A DNA stretch of 64,000 bases from Gemmobacter fulvus (GCF_018798885.1 NZ_CP076361.1:2943501-3007500); one strand, 5' to 3'. Shown: positions 46,802 to 56,005, numbered from the stretch's first letter. Notes: generated by a model not told the origin, from the letters alone. Numbers and translations are program-made.

Positions 46802-49648
46802 TTATTTCTCCTCCATGAGATCGGGGGTCAGATCGGGGCGCACGTCATAGGCCTCGGTGTTCACGGTCTGCCCGGCGCGGTTGGCCAGCCGCGACAGCGA
46901 CGACAGCGCCAGCATCACCGCGCCCAGCACCGTCAGGAACACGCCCAGATCGAACAGGGCGGCGGTGGCCAGCTCAAACTTCTCCAGCGGCCAGATCTCG
47001 AAATAGCCGTAGTTGGAGGTCATGAAGGGGCGGCCCGCGAACCAGGATCCGATGCCGGTGGCGGCGGCAATCAGCACGCCTGCGCCGATCAGCCCGTGAT
47101 AGTCGATCTTCTGCCGTGCCGCCGTCCAGCCAAAGCCGGAGGCCATGTATTGCATGACCAGCGCGATAGAGACGACCAGCCCGGACACAAAGCCGCCGCC
47201 GGGCACGTTATGGCCGCGCAGGAAGATATAGATCCCCACCATCAGCGCGATGGGCAGCATCATCCGGGTGGCCACCACCATCATCAGCGGGTGGCGGTCG
47301 CCTGCGTCGGGCGTATCGCTGACCCAGTTGCGCAGCCGGTCATTCGCCGGGCCGGGCCGCAGGATGGATTCGGCCAGCGCATAGATCAGAATGGCCGCGA
47401 TCCCCAGAACGGTGATCTCGCCGAAAGTATCATAGCCGCGGAAGTCGACGAGGATCACGTTCACCACATTGGTGCCGCCGCCCAGAGTTTTGGAATTGGC
47501 CAGATGGTAGTCGGCAATCGTCGGAAAGGCGAAATCGCGGGTCAGCAGCGCATAGATCAGCCCGCCGACCGCCAGCCCGCCAAAGCCCGCCAGTGCTGCA
47601 TCGCGCAGCTTGCGGGCGGGGCGGCTTTCGACGGGCGTGGTTTTCGGCAGGAAGTTCAGCGCCAGCAGCAGCAGGATCACCGTCGCCACCTCGACCGAGA
47701 TCTGTGTGAGCGCCAGATCCGGGGCCGACAGATAGGCAAAACCGACACTGACGATCAGCCCGATCACCCCGACCAGCACCAGCACCAGCAGGCGCTGGCG
47801 ATGCAGCACGGCGACCGCCAGCGAGGCCACGACCAGCAGCAGCCAGCCGATGGCGGCCACCGGCTCGATCTCGGTCAGGGCGCGGCTGCCCGCCGCATGG
47901 CTGCCGGTGCGGAAGGCGAAGTAGCCAGCGGCGACGATGGCCGCCGTGCTGATCCACAGATAGCGCCCCATGGATCCGGTATGCAGTGCCTCGGTGATGC
48001 CGCGCGCAAGGCGGGCGAAAGGTTCCATAACGCCATCGAAGATCTGCTTTGCCTCGGGGCGCGGCGCGGCCAGCCACAGCGCCTCCAGCCGCCGGTGCAG
48101 ACCCAGCACGGCCAGACCCCCGCCAATGGCCGCCAGCGACATCCACAGCGCCGGGCTGTGCAGCCCGTGCCAATGCGCGATCTTTGCCTGCACCGCCGCG
48201 CCGGTCACGGCACTTGCCGCCGCATCGACCAGCCAGCCCGCAAAGGTCATCGGCATCAGCCCGATCAGAACGACCAGCGCCGCCAGCAGGGCAGGGGCCA
48301 CCCAGAGGCCAAAGCCCGGATCATGCGGCTTGTGCGGGTAATCGTCGCGCTGCGGTCCCAGAAAGGCGTGGTCGACCAGACGGAAGCTGTAGGCCACCGA
48401 AAACAGCGCGCCGATGGTGGCCAGCACGCCAATCACCCAAGGCGCGGTATGGGCGGCCTCTTCCAGCATCATTTCCTTGGACAGGAAGCCGTTGAACGGC
48501 GGCAGGCCCGCCATCGACAGCGCGGCAATCGTGACGATGGCAAAGGTGATCGGCATCAGGTGGCGCAGGCCGCCCAGCCGCTTGATGTCGCGGGTATGGG
48601 TCTCGTGATCCACGATGCCTGCCGCCATGAACAATGCGGCCTTGAAGGTGGCGTGATTGACAATGTGAAACACCGCCACCGTCGCCGCCGCCTTGGTGCC
48701 AAAGCCCAGCAGCATGGTGATCAGCCCCAGATGCGACACGGTGGAAAACGCCAGAAGCGCCTTGAGGTCATCCTTGAACAGCGCGATCTTGGCGGCCATC
48801 ACCATGGTGATCAGCCCGGCGGAGGTGACGATCCAGAACCACTCCGGGGTGCCTGCCAGCACCGGCCACAGCCGCGCCATCAGGAAAATGCCCGCCTTCA
48901 CCATGGTCGCCGAATGCAGATAGGCCGAAACCGGGGTGGGGGCGGCCATCGCATGCGGCAGCCAGAAATGGAACGGGAACTGCGCCGATTTGGTAAAGGC
49001 CCCCAGCAGGATCAGGATCAGTGCGGGCAGATACCAGTCGCTGGCCTGAATCGCGGCCTTGTTCGTCAGGATCACGCTCAGATCATAGCTGCCGCTGATC
49101 TGGCCCAGGATCAACATGCCCGCGATCATCGCAAGCCCGCCCGCCCCGGTGACCGCCAGCGCCATCCGGGCCCCCTGCCGCCCTTCGGGCAGGTGTTTCC
49201 AATAGCCGATCAGCAGGAAGGAGGACAGCGAGGTCAGCTCCCAGAACACCAGCAGAAGCAGGATGTTGTCGGACAGGACAATCCCGACCATCGCGCCCTG
49301 GAACAGCATCAGATAGGTGTAGAATTGCCCCATCGGGTCGCGGTCGCTCAGATAAAAGCGCGCATAGAGGATGATGAGCAAGCCGATCCCGAGGATCAGC
49401 CCGGCAAACAGCAGGCCCAGCCCGTCCAGAAAGAAATTCGCGTTCAGCCCCAGCGCGGGCAACCACTCGATCCGGGTCTGGATCACATCGCCGCGCAGCA
49501 CAGCCGGGATATGCAGACCCAGCCCGATCAGGGCAAGCAGGGTGACGGACCCTGTGACAAGGGCACAGGCGTTGCGTCCGGCGCGGATCATAAGGCCGGG
49601 CAGTAGCGCACCCAGAAAGGGCAGCGCAGCAATCAGGGCAAGGGACAT
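46802..49648 (-). CDS. mrpA: Na+/H+ antiporter subunit A/B fusion (MrpAB/PhaAB)
   Basis: A 948-aa membrane protein. The N-terminal two thirds resemble NuoL/MrpA, with the TM5 Glu in LLLLVFWELTSLSSFLLIGY near residue 138, FPFHFWLPHAMAAPTPVSAY near 225-244 and many helices. The C-terminal third holds the DUF4040/MrpB-like domain and a final MnhB segment (MMLPIALMVGIYIFLRGHNV, then G-G-G-F-V-S-G-L near residues 814-844), so no separate mrpB exists. This A/B fusion is known in rhizobial pha and related operons. First gene of mrpA-C-D-E-F-G; the system exports Na+ or K+ and supports pH homeostasis. Confidence 0.93.
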   Translation of the reverse strand: MSLALIAALPFLGALLPGLMIRAGRNACALVTGSVTLLALIGLGLHIPAVLRGDVIQTRIEWLPALGLNANFFLDGLGLLFAGLILGIGLLIILYARFYLSDRDPMGQFYTYLMLFQGAMVGIVLSDNILLLLVFWELTSLSSFLLIGYWKHLPEGRQGARMALAVTGAGGLAMIAGMLILGQISGSYDLSVILTNKAAIQASDWYLPALILILLGAFTKSAQFPFHFWLPHAMAAPTPVSAYLHSATMVKAGIFLMARLWPVLAGTPEWFWIVTSAGLITMVMAAKIALFKDDLKALLAFSTVSHLGLITMLLGFGTKAAATVAVFHIVNHATFKAALFMAAGIVDHETHTRDIKRLGGLRHLMPITFAIVTIAALSMAGLPPFNGFLSKEMMLEEAAHTAPWVIGVLATIGALFSVAYSFRLVDHAFLGPQRDDYPHKPHDPGFGLWVAPALLAALVVLIGLMPMTFAGWLVDAAASAVTGAAVQAKIAHWHGLHSPALWMSLAAIGGGLAVLGLHRRLEALWLAAPRPEAKQIFDGVMEPFARLARGITEALHTGSMGRYLWISTAAIVAAGYFAFRTGSHAAGSRALTEIEPVAAIGWLLLVVASLAVAVLHRQRLLVLVLVGVIGLIVSVGFAYLSAPDLALTQISVEVATVILLLLALNFLPKTTPVESRPARKLRDAALAGFGGLAVGGLIYALLTRDFAFPTIADYHLANSKTLGGGTNVVNVILVDFRGYDTFGEITVLGIAAILIYALAESILRPGPANDRLRNWVSDTPDAGDRHPLMMVVATRMMLPIALMVGIYIFLRGHNVPGGGFVSGLVVSIALVMQYMASGFGWTAARQKIDYHGLIGAGVLIAAATGIGSWFAGRPFMTSNYGYFEIWPLEKFELATAALFDLGVFLTVLGAVMLALSSLSRLANRAGQTVNTEAYDVRPDLTPDLMEEK

Positions 49649-49792
49649 ACCGGGGGCGTTTCCGTTTTTTGGGCCGTTCTCGGGCGTGTCGGGGTGTGTC
49701 GTGTCTGTTGGATGGGTCCTATATGGGCCTTCCCCTTAGTCCGACAAGACTTTACCCCCTGTCAACCCGACCGGCGCAAAACTTGGGCCTCC

Positions 49793-51016
49793 TCAGCCTT
49801 CCGTCAGCACAGACCCCTGTTCGAGCAGGTAGCGCTGCGACAGCGGAATGGCGGCGGCCCCCATCGACCTTGCGCTGGATCCCACCGTGCCTTCGCGGAT
49901 CAGCGGCGGGTCCACCCCAGCCAGATCCAGCCGGTGAAAGGCGTCATGGGTGCGGCGTGTCAGTTCGGCGCGGTATTCCACCGGCATCCAGCCGTCGATC
50001 AGCACCGCCCCCAGTTCCAGCAATGAGGTGGCACCGAGGATTGCGGCGGCCAGCCCTTCGGCGGCCTCATCCATCCAGCGGCTGACGACGCGCGGGCTCA
50101 CGGTCCATGGCTCGGGCGATTCCCACAGCCCATCGGACGGCTCGCCCGCCGCATCCATCGCCTGTGCCAGCACCGACAGAGAGGCCACGGTCAGCAAACG
50201 CCGCATCCGCCCATCCGGGCCGGGCACCAGCATCGGCCCGACCCCTGCGGCATTGCCGCTGCGCCCGGTGAACAGCTGGCCATTCAGCACCAGCCCGCCA
50301 CCGATGAAATATCCGAAGTAGAAATACAGGAAATCCTTGGGTTTTTCGCCGCTGCCAAACACCAGCTCGGCACCGCAGGCGGCGGTTGCGTCATTCTGCA
50401 CGGTGACGGGCATCCCCGCCACGGCGCTGAGTTCGGCCTGAATGTCGCGCACGCGCCAGGCATCCATCTCGGCCTGCGGGGCGCCGATATATTGCACCCA
50501 GCTCCACAGTTGGAACGGCATGGCGACGCCCATGCCGCCGATGCGCTCTTGCAGGGCCTCGGGCAGGGTGGCGGTCATCGCGGGCAGGGCTTCGGCCACG
50601 AAAGACAGCACGGCATCGGGCGTGGGATAGCGATACACGCGGCGGCGGGTGGCGCGCACCGTGCCGGTAAAATCCACCAGCGTCAGATCGGTGGAGCGCC
50701 GCCCGATCTTCAGGCCGAAGAAAAACGCCCCATCCGCCGCCAGTGACATCGGCACCGAAGGCTGGCCGATCCGACCGCGCACTGGCTTGCCACGCAGCAG
50801 CAGCCCATCCTGTTCCAGCGCGCGCATGATCACCGAGACGGTCTGCGCCGACAGGCCGGTCATCCGGGCAATATCCGATTTGGCCAAGGCTTCGTGCTGG
50901 CGCACCAGACTGAGAACAAGCCGTTCATTATGGGCACGCATCCCGGATTGGTTGGAGCCGCGCAGACCACCGCCCTGCGCCCCCGCCGGGTCGCCGCTGC
51001 TTCGGTCCAAGGCCAT
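49793..51016 (-). CDS. frcR: ROK-family transcriptional regulator (FrcR-like)
   Basis: A 407-aa repressor-type ROK protein. The N terminus has a winged helix-turn-helix (ERLVLSLVRQHEALAKSDIA, MTGLSAQTVSVIMRALEQDG); the rest is an ROK sugar-kinase-like domain with VTVQNDATAACGAELVFGSG near 208-227 but without the full kinase and zinc motifs, as expected for regulators. It is located beside frcBCAK like the frcR gene of Sinorhizobium meliloti. It may be co-transcribed with the mutarotase-like gene 83 bases upstream. The start at 51016 fits the HTH position; longer frames are unlikely. Confidence 0.85.
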   Translation of the reverse strand: MALDRSSGDPAGAQGGGLRGSNQSGMRAHNERLVLSLVRQHEALAKSDIARMTGLSAQTVSVIMRALEQDGLLLRGKPVRGRIGQPSVPMSLAADGAFFFGLKIGRRSTDLTLVDFTGTVRATRRRVYRYPTPDAVLSFVAEALPAMTATLPEALQERIGGMGVAMPFQLWSWVQYIGAPQAEMDAWRVRDIQAELSAVAGMPVTVQNDATAACGAELVFGSGEKPKDFLYFYFGYFIGGGLVLNGQLFTGRSGNAAGVGPMLVPGPDGRMRRLLTVASLSVLAQAMDAAGEPSDGLWESPEPWTVSPRVVSRWMDEAAEGLAAAILGATSLLELGAVLIDGWMPVEYRAELTRRTHDAFHRLDLAGVDPPLIREGTVGSSARSMGAAAIPLSQRYLLEQGSVLTEG

Positions 51017-51099
51017 GTCCCCTCCGTTGCGCACTGGTCCACTCTCCTCCGTCAATGCCCCGCCGCTGCTTTGGCCCCATGTCCGGCGGGGTTCAATAG

Positions 51100-51552
51100 T
51101 CATTCCCGCTGCACGTCTCCGTCCTGAGGCCGGATCACGCCTTTGCGCAGGATCACATTGCCGAACAGCGCAGGCTCGCTGGTGGCGATGATCGTATGGG
51201 CGGCGCGGATGCGCGGATAGAGCGCCTCGCCCGACAGCGGCTGCACCCGGTAGCCGGGCACACGCGCCGCACAAAGCGCATCGATTCGCACATGAATCGG
51301 CCCCGATTGCGCCGGATCATTGTTCAGCGCGGCCCGGAAGATCGCGGCGGGCGTGTCGGTGTCCAAGGGCATTACCTGCAGTATGGCCTCCAGCAGGGCG
51401 GGCACGCCATGTCCATCCGCCCGCACAAGGCGCTGGGCATGGGCCTGCGCCGGGTAGTTGCCATCCACGAGCGCAATTTCGTCGCCATGGCCCATCGCCC
51501 GCAAAGTAAACAACATTTCGGGTCCAAGGATGGCGGGCAAACCGATCAGCAT
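51100..51552 (-). CDS. RbsD/FucU family sugar mutarotase
   Basis: A 150-aa decameric-type mutarotase of the RbsD/FucU family. It has the D-G-N-Y-P-A-Q-A region near residues 30-37, G-P-I-H-V-R-I near 84-90 and a C-terminal ERAAHTIIATSE-like segment (IRAAHTIIATSEPALFGNVI). FucU interconverts fucose anomers; closely related proteins accompany sugar ABC operons. In this place it may equilibrate anomers of the sugar imported by FrcBCA. It is divergent from frcB, with the operator candidate between. Confidence 0.87.
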   Translation of the reverse strand: MLIGLPAILGPEMLFTLRAMGHGDEIALVDGNYPAQAHAQRLVRADGHGVPALLEAILQVMPLDTDTPAAIFRAALNNDPAQSGPIHVRIDALCAARVPGYRVQPLSGEALYPRIRAAHTIIATSEPALFGNVILRKGVIRPQDGDVQRE

Positions 51553-51649
51553 GATCTTTGACTTTCCAAAAGCGTCCTTGCCTGCATTTCGGGCGAAATG
51601 TGAAGGCGGTTGCAGGCAGAGTGCGGCGGGGCGGGGAGTCTGTCAATAT

Positions 51650-51666
51650 TAAATCAGACTGATTTA
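51650..51666. promoter_or_regulatory. Candidate FrcR (ROK) operator
   Basis: A 17-bp perfect palindrome TAAATCAG-A-CTGATTTA in an otherwise G+C-rich region between the two divergent units, seven bases upstream of the frcB -35 candidate. ROK/NagC-type sites are A+T-rich palindromes of this size. Inference. Confidence 0.6.
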
Positions 51667-51672
51667 TTTATC

Positions 51673-51702
51673 TTGACGGAACGTCGGGAATCAGGCTTCT
51701 TA
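51673..51702 (+). promoter_or_regulatory. Candidate frcB promoter
   Basis: TTGACG (51673-51678), 18 bases, TTCTTA (51697-51702). The -35 is strong and the -10 weak, as for an activated or derepressed promoter. Confidence 0.45.
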
Positions 51703-51786
51703 TCGTCATCGCAGCGAGAGAGGGCGCTGTGGTGTCTCGGAACAGATAACGGGCCTAGGCCCTTGATTTCCTTGGGAGGAAACAAG

Positions 51787-52809
51787 ATGAAATTCAAAGC
51801 GAAAGCCCTTGTGGGCGTGGCGGCGCTTGCACTCATGTCAGCTGCCCCTGCACTGGCTGAGGGCGTGAGCGCCTGCCTGATCACCAAGACCGACACCAAC
51901 CCCTTCTTCGTGAAGATGAAAGAAGGGGCCGAGGCCAAGGCGACCGAACTCGGCATGACGCTGAAAGCCTATGCCGGCAAGATCGACGGCGACCATGAAA
52001 GCCAGGTCGCGGCCATCGAGGCTTGCGTGGCCGATGGCGCCAAGGGCATCCTGCTGACCGCCTCGGACACCAAGGCCATCGTGGATGCGGTGAAATCGGC
52101 CCGTGACGCCGGTGTTCTGGTGATTGCGCTCGACACCCCGCTGGACCCGATCGACGCGGCTGACGCCACCTTTGCCACCGACAACTTCCAGGCCGGTCTG
52201 CTGATCGGGCAATGGGCGAAATCGGCCATGGGCGATGCGGCGGCCACCGCCAAGATTGCCCTGCTTGACCTGTCGATTGCACAGCCGTCGGTGGATGTGA
52301 TGCGCGATCAGGGCTTCCTGCAAGGCTTTGGCGTGGATCTGGCCGATGCCAACAAATGGGGCGACGAAACCGATCCGCGCATCGTGGGCAACGAAGTCAC
52401 CTCGGGCAACGAAGAGGGCGGGCTGAAGGCGATGGAAGCGCTGCTGGCGAAAGACCCGGAAATCAACGTGGTCTATACCATCAACGAACCTTCGGCTGCC
52501 GGGGCCTATGAGGCGCTGAAAGCCATCGGTCGCGAAAAAGACGTGCTGATCGTGTCGGTTGACGGCGGCTGCCCCGGCGTGGCGGACGTGAAAGACGGCG
52601 TGATCGGGGCCACCTCGCAGCAATACCCGCTGCAAATGGCGGCTCTGGGTGTAGAGGCGATTGCGAAATTCGCCGCCGACGGCACCAAACCGGCCCCGAC
52701 CGAAGGCAAGGACTTCTTTGACACCGGCGTGGCCCTGATCACCGACAAGCCGGTGGACGGTGTGGAGTCGATCGACACCACCAAGGGCGCCGAACTCTGC
52801 TGGGGCTGA
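51787..52809 (+). CDS. frcB: Fructose-type ABC transporter substrate-binding protein
   Basis: Periplasmic sugar-binding protein (peripla_BP_4/LacI-like fold), 340 aa with a clear signal peptide ending A-P-A-L-A near residue 23. Sugar-contact segments include [20 protein letters not shown] near 32-51, TASDTKAIV and the D-T-P-L motif, and [20 protein letters not shown] near 254-273. It matches FrcB of the fructose/mannose/ribose transporter of Sinorhizobium. The start at 51787 follows GGGAGGAAACAAG, a strong ribosome site. First gene of frcB-frcC-frcA-frcK. Confidence 0.92.
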   Translation: MKFKAKALVGVAALALMSAAPALAEGVSACLITKTDTNPFFVKMKEGAEAKATELGMTLKAYAGKIDGDHESQVAAIEACVADGAKGILLTASDTKAIVDAVKSARDAGVLVIALDTPLDPIDAADATFATDNFQAGLLIGQWAKSAMGDAAATAKIALLDLSIAQPSVDVMRDQGFLQGFGVDLADANKWGDETDPRIVGNEVTSGNEEGGLKAMEALLAKDPEINVVYTINEPSAAGAYEALKAIGREKDVLIVSVDGGCPGVADVKDGVIGATSQQYPLQMAALGVEAIAKFAADGTKPAPTEGKDFFDTGVALITDKPVDGVESIDTTKGAELCWG

Positions 52810-52863
52810 GCCCCGGCTTTCAAGCCCATTGATCCGAAGCAAAGCTTCATAAAGACTGAACCC

Positions 52864-52887
52864 AAGGGCGGCCATCGCGCCGCCCTT
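52864..52887 (+). terminator. Hairpin between frcB and frcC
   Basis: A perfect 9-bp stem AAGGGCGGC/GCCGCCCTT with a six-base loop and no T-run. Such hairpins after binding-protein genes usually stabilise the upstream mRNA and raise its level over the permease. Confidence 0.65.
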
Positions 52888-52940
52888 GTCACAAGCTGCG
52901 CACCCATTTTGGGCGAAGCGAGCATAGGGGGAATGTGACT

Positions 52941-54014
52941 ATGGCATCTGATGCAAAAGGGGCGACGAGTTTTGAGGAAGGCCTGAAGGGCGCTTCGGAA
53001 AAAGTTGCCGAATTCCACGAAGACAAGAGCGCATTGAAGCGCCTGCAAAGCTGGCTTCACCAGACACCCTCGGCCGTGCCGATGATCGTTCTGGTGGTGG
53101 CCATCGTGATTTTCGGGCTGCTGTCCGAAAACTTCTTCAAGGCAACAACGCTGTCGACCATCCTGCAACAGATCGCGATTGTCGGTATTCTGGGCTGTGC
53201 GCAATCCGTCGTGGTGCTGACGGCGGGGATTGACCTGTCGGTCGGGGCCATCGCGGTGTTCTCGTCGGTGCTGATGGGGCAGATGAGCTTTCGTTATGGC
53301 ATCCCGGCCCCCGCGGCCATTGGCATCGGACTTGTGCTGGGCACGGCGATGGGCGCGATCAACGGTTATCTTGTGGCCAAGATCAAACTGCCGCCCTTCA
53401 TCGTGACGCTGGGCACCTGGCAGATTCTGCTCGCCTCGAACTTCATCTATTCGGCCAATGAAACCATCCGTTCGTCCGATATCCAGGAGCAGGCGCCTGC
53501 CTTGCAGTTCTGGGGCGGCTCGATCCAGCCGGGCGGGGTGAAGATCCTCTATGCCGTGTTCCTGATGATCGCGCTGGTCGCCATCATGTCCTATGTGCTG
53601 CGCCAGACGGCCTGGGGGCGGCATGTCTATGCGGTGGGTGACGATGCGGAATCCGCCGAGCTGGCCGGGGTGCAGACCAAGAAGATCCTCATCCAGGTCT
53701 ATGCGCTGGCCGGGTTTTTCTGCGCCATCGCCGGCTGGGTGATGATCGGGCGGTTCGGATCGGTTTCGCCCACCGCCTCCACCGGGCAATTGGGCAACAT
53801 CCAGTCCATCACGGCTGTGGTGATCGGGGGGATCTCGCTCTTTGGCGGCCGTGGCTCCATTGTCGGGATGTTCTTCGGGGCGCTGATCGTGGGCGTGTTT
53901 GAAATGGGCCTGCGCCTTGTTGGCACCGACCCGCAATGGACCTTCTTCCTCATCGGCGTGCTGATCATCTTTGCCGTCGCCGTGGACCAGTGGATCAGAA
54001 AGGCAGCAGCATGA
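52941..54014 (+). CDS. frcC: Fructose-type ABC transporter permease
   Basis: A 357-aa BPD_transp_2 (RbsC-like) inner-membrane permease with 8-10 hydrophobic segments. Conserved points include VLTAGIDLSVGAIAVFSSVL near residues 92-111, IKLPPFIVTLGTWQILLASN, and the C-terminal VVIGGISLFGGRGSIVGMFF. A soluble N terminus of about 45 residues precedes helix 1. An upstream GTG (52935) is possible, but the ATG at 52941 has better spacing from AGGGGGAA. Its stop overlaps the frcA start (ATGA). Confidence 0.93.
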   Translation: MASDAKGATSFEEGLKGASEKVAEFHEDKSALKRLQSWLHQTPSAVPMIVLVVAIVIFGLLSENFFKATTLSTILQQIAIVGILGCAQSVVVLTAGIDLSVGAIAVFSSVLMGQMSFRYGIPAPAAIGIGLVLGTAMGAINGYLVAKIKLPPFIVTLGTWQILLASNFIYSANETIRSSDIQEQAPALQFWGGSIQPGGVKILYAVFLMIALVAIMSYVLRQTAWGRHVYAVGDDAESAELAGVQTKKILIQVYALAGFFCAIAGWVMIGRFGSVSPTASTGQLGNIQSITAVVIGGISLFGGRGSIVGMFFGALIVGVFEMGLRLVGTDPQWTFFLIGVLIIFAVAVDQWIRKAAA

Positions 54015-54793
54015 CACAAGAACCCATCCTGAAAGGCCGTGGTCTGGTAAAGCGCTATGGCAAGGTCACTGCGCTCGACCATTGCGACTTCGATCTCTAT
54101 CCGGGCGAGATTCTGGCGGTGATCGGCGATAACGGGGCCGGAAAATCCTCGTTGATCAAGGCTTTGTCTGGCGCCGTTGTGCCAGACGAGGGCGAGATCA
54201 CGCTGGAAGGCCAGAAGATCAACTTCACCTCGCCCATCGACGCCCGGGCGGCTGGTATCGAATGTGTCTATCAGACGCTTGCCATGTCGCCTGCGCTGTC
54301 GATTGCCGACAACATGTTCATGGGGCGCGAATTGCGCAAACCGGGGATCATGGGCAGCCTGTTCCGCAAGCTGGACAAACCCGCGATGGAGAAATTCGCG
54401 CGGGCCAAGCTGAACGAACTGGGGTTGATGACGATCCAGAACATCAATCAGGCGGTGGAAACCCTGTCGGGCGGCCAGCGGCAGGGGGTGGCTGTGGCAC
54501 GGGCGGCGGCCTTCGGATCGAAGGTCGTGATCCTCGATGAACCGACGGCAGCGCTGGGCGTGAAGGAAAGCCGCCGGGTGCTGGAGCTGATCCGCGATGT
54601 GCGCTCGCGCGGGATTCCGATCATCCTGATCAGCCACAACATGCCGCATGTGTTTGAAGTGGCAGACAGAATCCACATTCACCGTCTTGGCAAGCGGCTG
54701 TGTGTGATCAAACCGTCGGACTACACCATGTCGGATGCCGTGGCCTTCATGACCGGGGCGAAACTGCCCGAAGGCGTGACGGAAGCGGCATGA
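54011..54793 (+). CDS. frcA: Fructose-type ABC transporter ATPase
   Basis: A 260-aa single nucleotide-binding domain, unlike the double-domain RbsA/XylG, as known for FrcA. Walker A is IGDNGAGKSSLIKALSG near residues 38-54, Q-loop VYQTLAM, signature ETLSGGQRQGVAVARA near 151-166, Walker B VVILDEPTAALGV and the switch His in LISHNMPHV. Energises sugar uptake with FrcB/FrcC. Coupled to the genes on both sides by four-base overlaps. Confidence 0.94.
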   Translation: MTQEPILKGRGLVKRYGKVTALDHCDFDLYPGEILAVIGDNGAGKSSLIKALSGAVVPDEGEITLEGQKINFTSPIDARAAGIECVYQTLAMSPALSIADNMFMGRELRKPGIMGSLFRKLDKPAMEKFARAKLNELGLMTIQNINQAVETLSGGQRQGVAVARAAAFGSKVVILDEPTAALGVKESRRVLELIRDVRSRGIPIILISHNMPHVFEVADRIHIHRLGKRLCVIKPSDYTMSDAVAFMTGAKLPEGVTEAA

Positions 54794-55407
54794 CACCCGC
54801 CGCGATTGCCGCCCTGATCCGTCAGAGGGCTGCCGAAGCGATCACAGGGCAGGGGCGGTTCATCACCGCCCTTGCCGGCCCGCCCGGCGCGGGCAAATCG
54901 ACCCTGGCAGAAAGCCTGCGGGCCGAGTTGGGTGCTGGTGCGCGCGTGGTGCCGATGGACGGCTTTCACCTCGACAATCCGGTGCTGGCGGCGCGCGGGC
55001 TTCTGGCCCGCAAGGGCAGCCCGGAAAGCTTTGATGCGCAAGGATTCGTGCATCTGGTGCAGCGGCTGACGGTGGAGCCCGAAGTGGCGATCCCGGTCTT
55101 CGACCGCAAGCTGGATCTGGCACGGGCGGGCGGTGATCTGGTGCGGGCCGAAGACCGGCTTCTGATCATCGAGGGCAATTACCTGTTGCTGGAGGCGGAG
55201 CCCTGGTCGGCGGCCCGGCCTTTCTATGGGCTGACGCTGATGCTCGAGGTGCCCGAGGCCGAGTTGGAGCGCCGTCTGATCCAGCGCTGGATCGACCACG
55301 ACCACACGCCCGAGGCGGCGCGGGCGCGGGCCCTGTCGAATGACATCCCCAATGCGCGGCGGGTGCAGCGCGAGAGTGCCGCCGCCGATTTGATGATCCG
55401 GCAGTAG
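54790..55407 (+). CDS. frcK: FrcK-like P-loop kinase
   Basis: A 205-aa kinase resembling pantothenate/uridine kinases. The P-loop is ALAGPPGAGKSTLAESLRAE near residues 27-46, with V-P-M-D-G-F-H-L-D-N as the Walker B-like/substrate segment and VFDRKLDLARAGGD, IIEGNYLLLE and an Arg-rich lid. In Sinorhizobium frcK is the last gene of frcBCAK and its protein is a proposed sugar kinase; activity here is not shown. Its stop codon is the first base of a hairpin repeat, which probably ends the operon. Confidence 0.87.
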   Translation: MTPAAIAALIRQRAAEAITGQGRFITALAGPPGAGKSTLAESLRAELGAGARVVPMDGFHLDNPVLAARGLLARKGSPESFDAQGFVHLVQRLTVEPEVAIPVFDRKLDLARAGGDLVRAEDRLLIIEGNYLLLEAEPWSAARPFYGLTLMLEVPEAELERRLIQRWIDHDHTPEAARARALSNDIPNARRVQRESAAADLMIRQ

Positions 55408-55476
55408 GGGGCGCTCGCGCCCCCTCTTGGCCTCTGGCCAATTCACCCCCTGAGGATATTTTTGCCAAGATGAAAG
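55407..55476 (+). repeat. Hairpin-bearing Rhodobacteraceae intergenic repeat, copy 2
   Basis: Two perfect hairpins, GGGGGCGC-TC-GCGCCCCC (55407-55424) and TTGGCC-TCT-GGCCAA (55427-55441), then the conserved tail TTCACCCCCTGAGGATAT and TTTTGCCAAGATGAAAG. The first hairpin begins at the frcK stop codon and can act as its terminator. Same architecture as at 22160. Confidence 0.85.
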
Positions 55477-55537
55477 GCGCAGGCCGCTCTTGTATCAGGG
55501 GGCGGAGCGCCGCATGAAGGGGCAAACGGGGGATGGA

Positions 55538-56005
55538 ATGACACCGGACGTGCGGATTCTGTGGGAAGACTGGGCCGATCGCAGCCTGCCTATGCCGGGC
55601 TATGAGACACCGGGGGCGGCGGGGGCGGATCTGCGGGCCAATCTGCCGCCCGAGCAGCGGGCGGCGGGCATCACCCTGGCGCCGATGCAGCGGGTGATCG
55701 TGGCCACCGGGATCCGGGTGGAAATTCCCGTGGGATATGAGATGCAGATCCGGCCCCGCTCGGGCCTGGCGACGAAACATGGTCTGACGCTGCCCAATAC
55801 GCCCGGCACCATTGACAGTGATTATCGCGGGCCTTTGGGCGTGGCTTTGATCAATCTGGGCGGTGAGGCCTACACGGTGCAGCATGGCGACCGGATCGCG
55901 CAGATCGTGGTGGCCCCGGTCGTGCAGGTGCGTTTTTCGGTGGTTGCGGAGCTGAGCGAGACCGAGCGTGGCGCGGGTGGCTTCGGGTCGACGGGGCGGC
56001 GCTGA
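55538..56005 (+). CDS. dut: dUTP diphosphatase
   Basis: Hydrolyses dUTP to dUMP, keeping uracil out of DNA. The 155-aa trimeric type shows all five motifs: GAAGADLRANL near residue 27, the second Asp-containing turn, MQIRPRSGLATKHGLTLPN near 67-85, the GTIDSDYRGPLGVALIN segment, and the C-terminal ERGAGGFGSTG. The start is placed at 55538; an in-frame ATG at 55514 lacks support. Its stop overlaps the next start by one base (TGATG). Confidence 0.95.
   Translation: MTPDVRILWEDWADRSLPMPGYETPGAAGADLRANLPPEQRAAGITLAPMQRVIVATGIRVEIPVGYEMQIRPRSGLATKHGLTLPNTPGTIDSDYRGPLGVALINLGGEAYTVQHGDRIAQIVVAPVVQVRFSVVAELSETERGAGGFGSTGRR

Noticed and set aside
46799-49606. 935-codon open frame on the + strand opposite mrpA
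   Set aside because: His/Gln/Arg/Gly-rich shadow of a membrane-protein gene; the minus strand has clear Mrp motifs.
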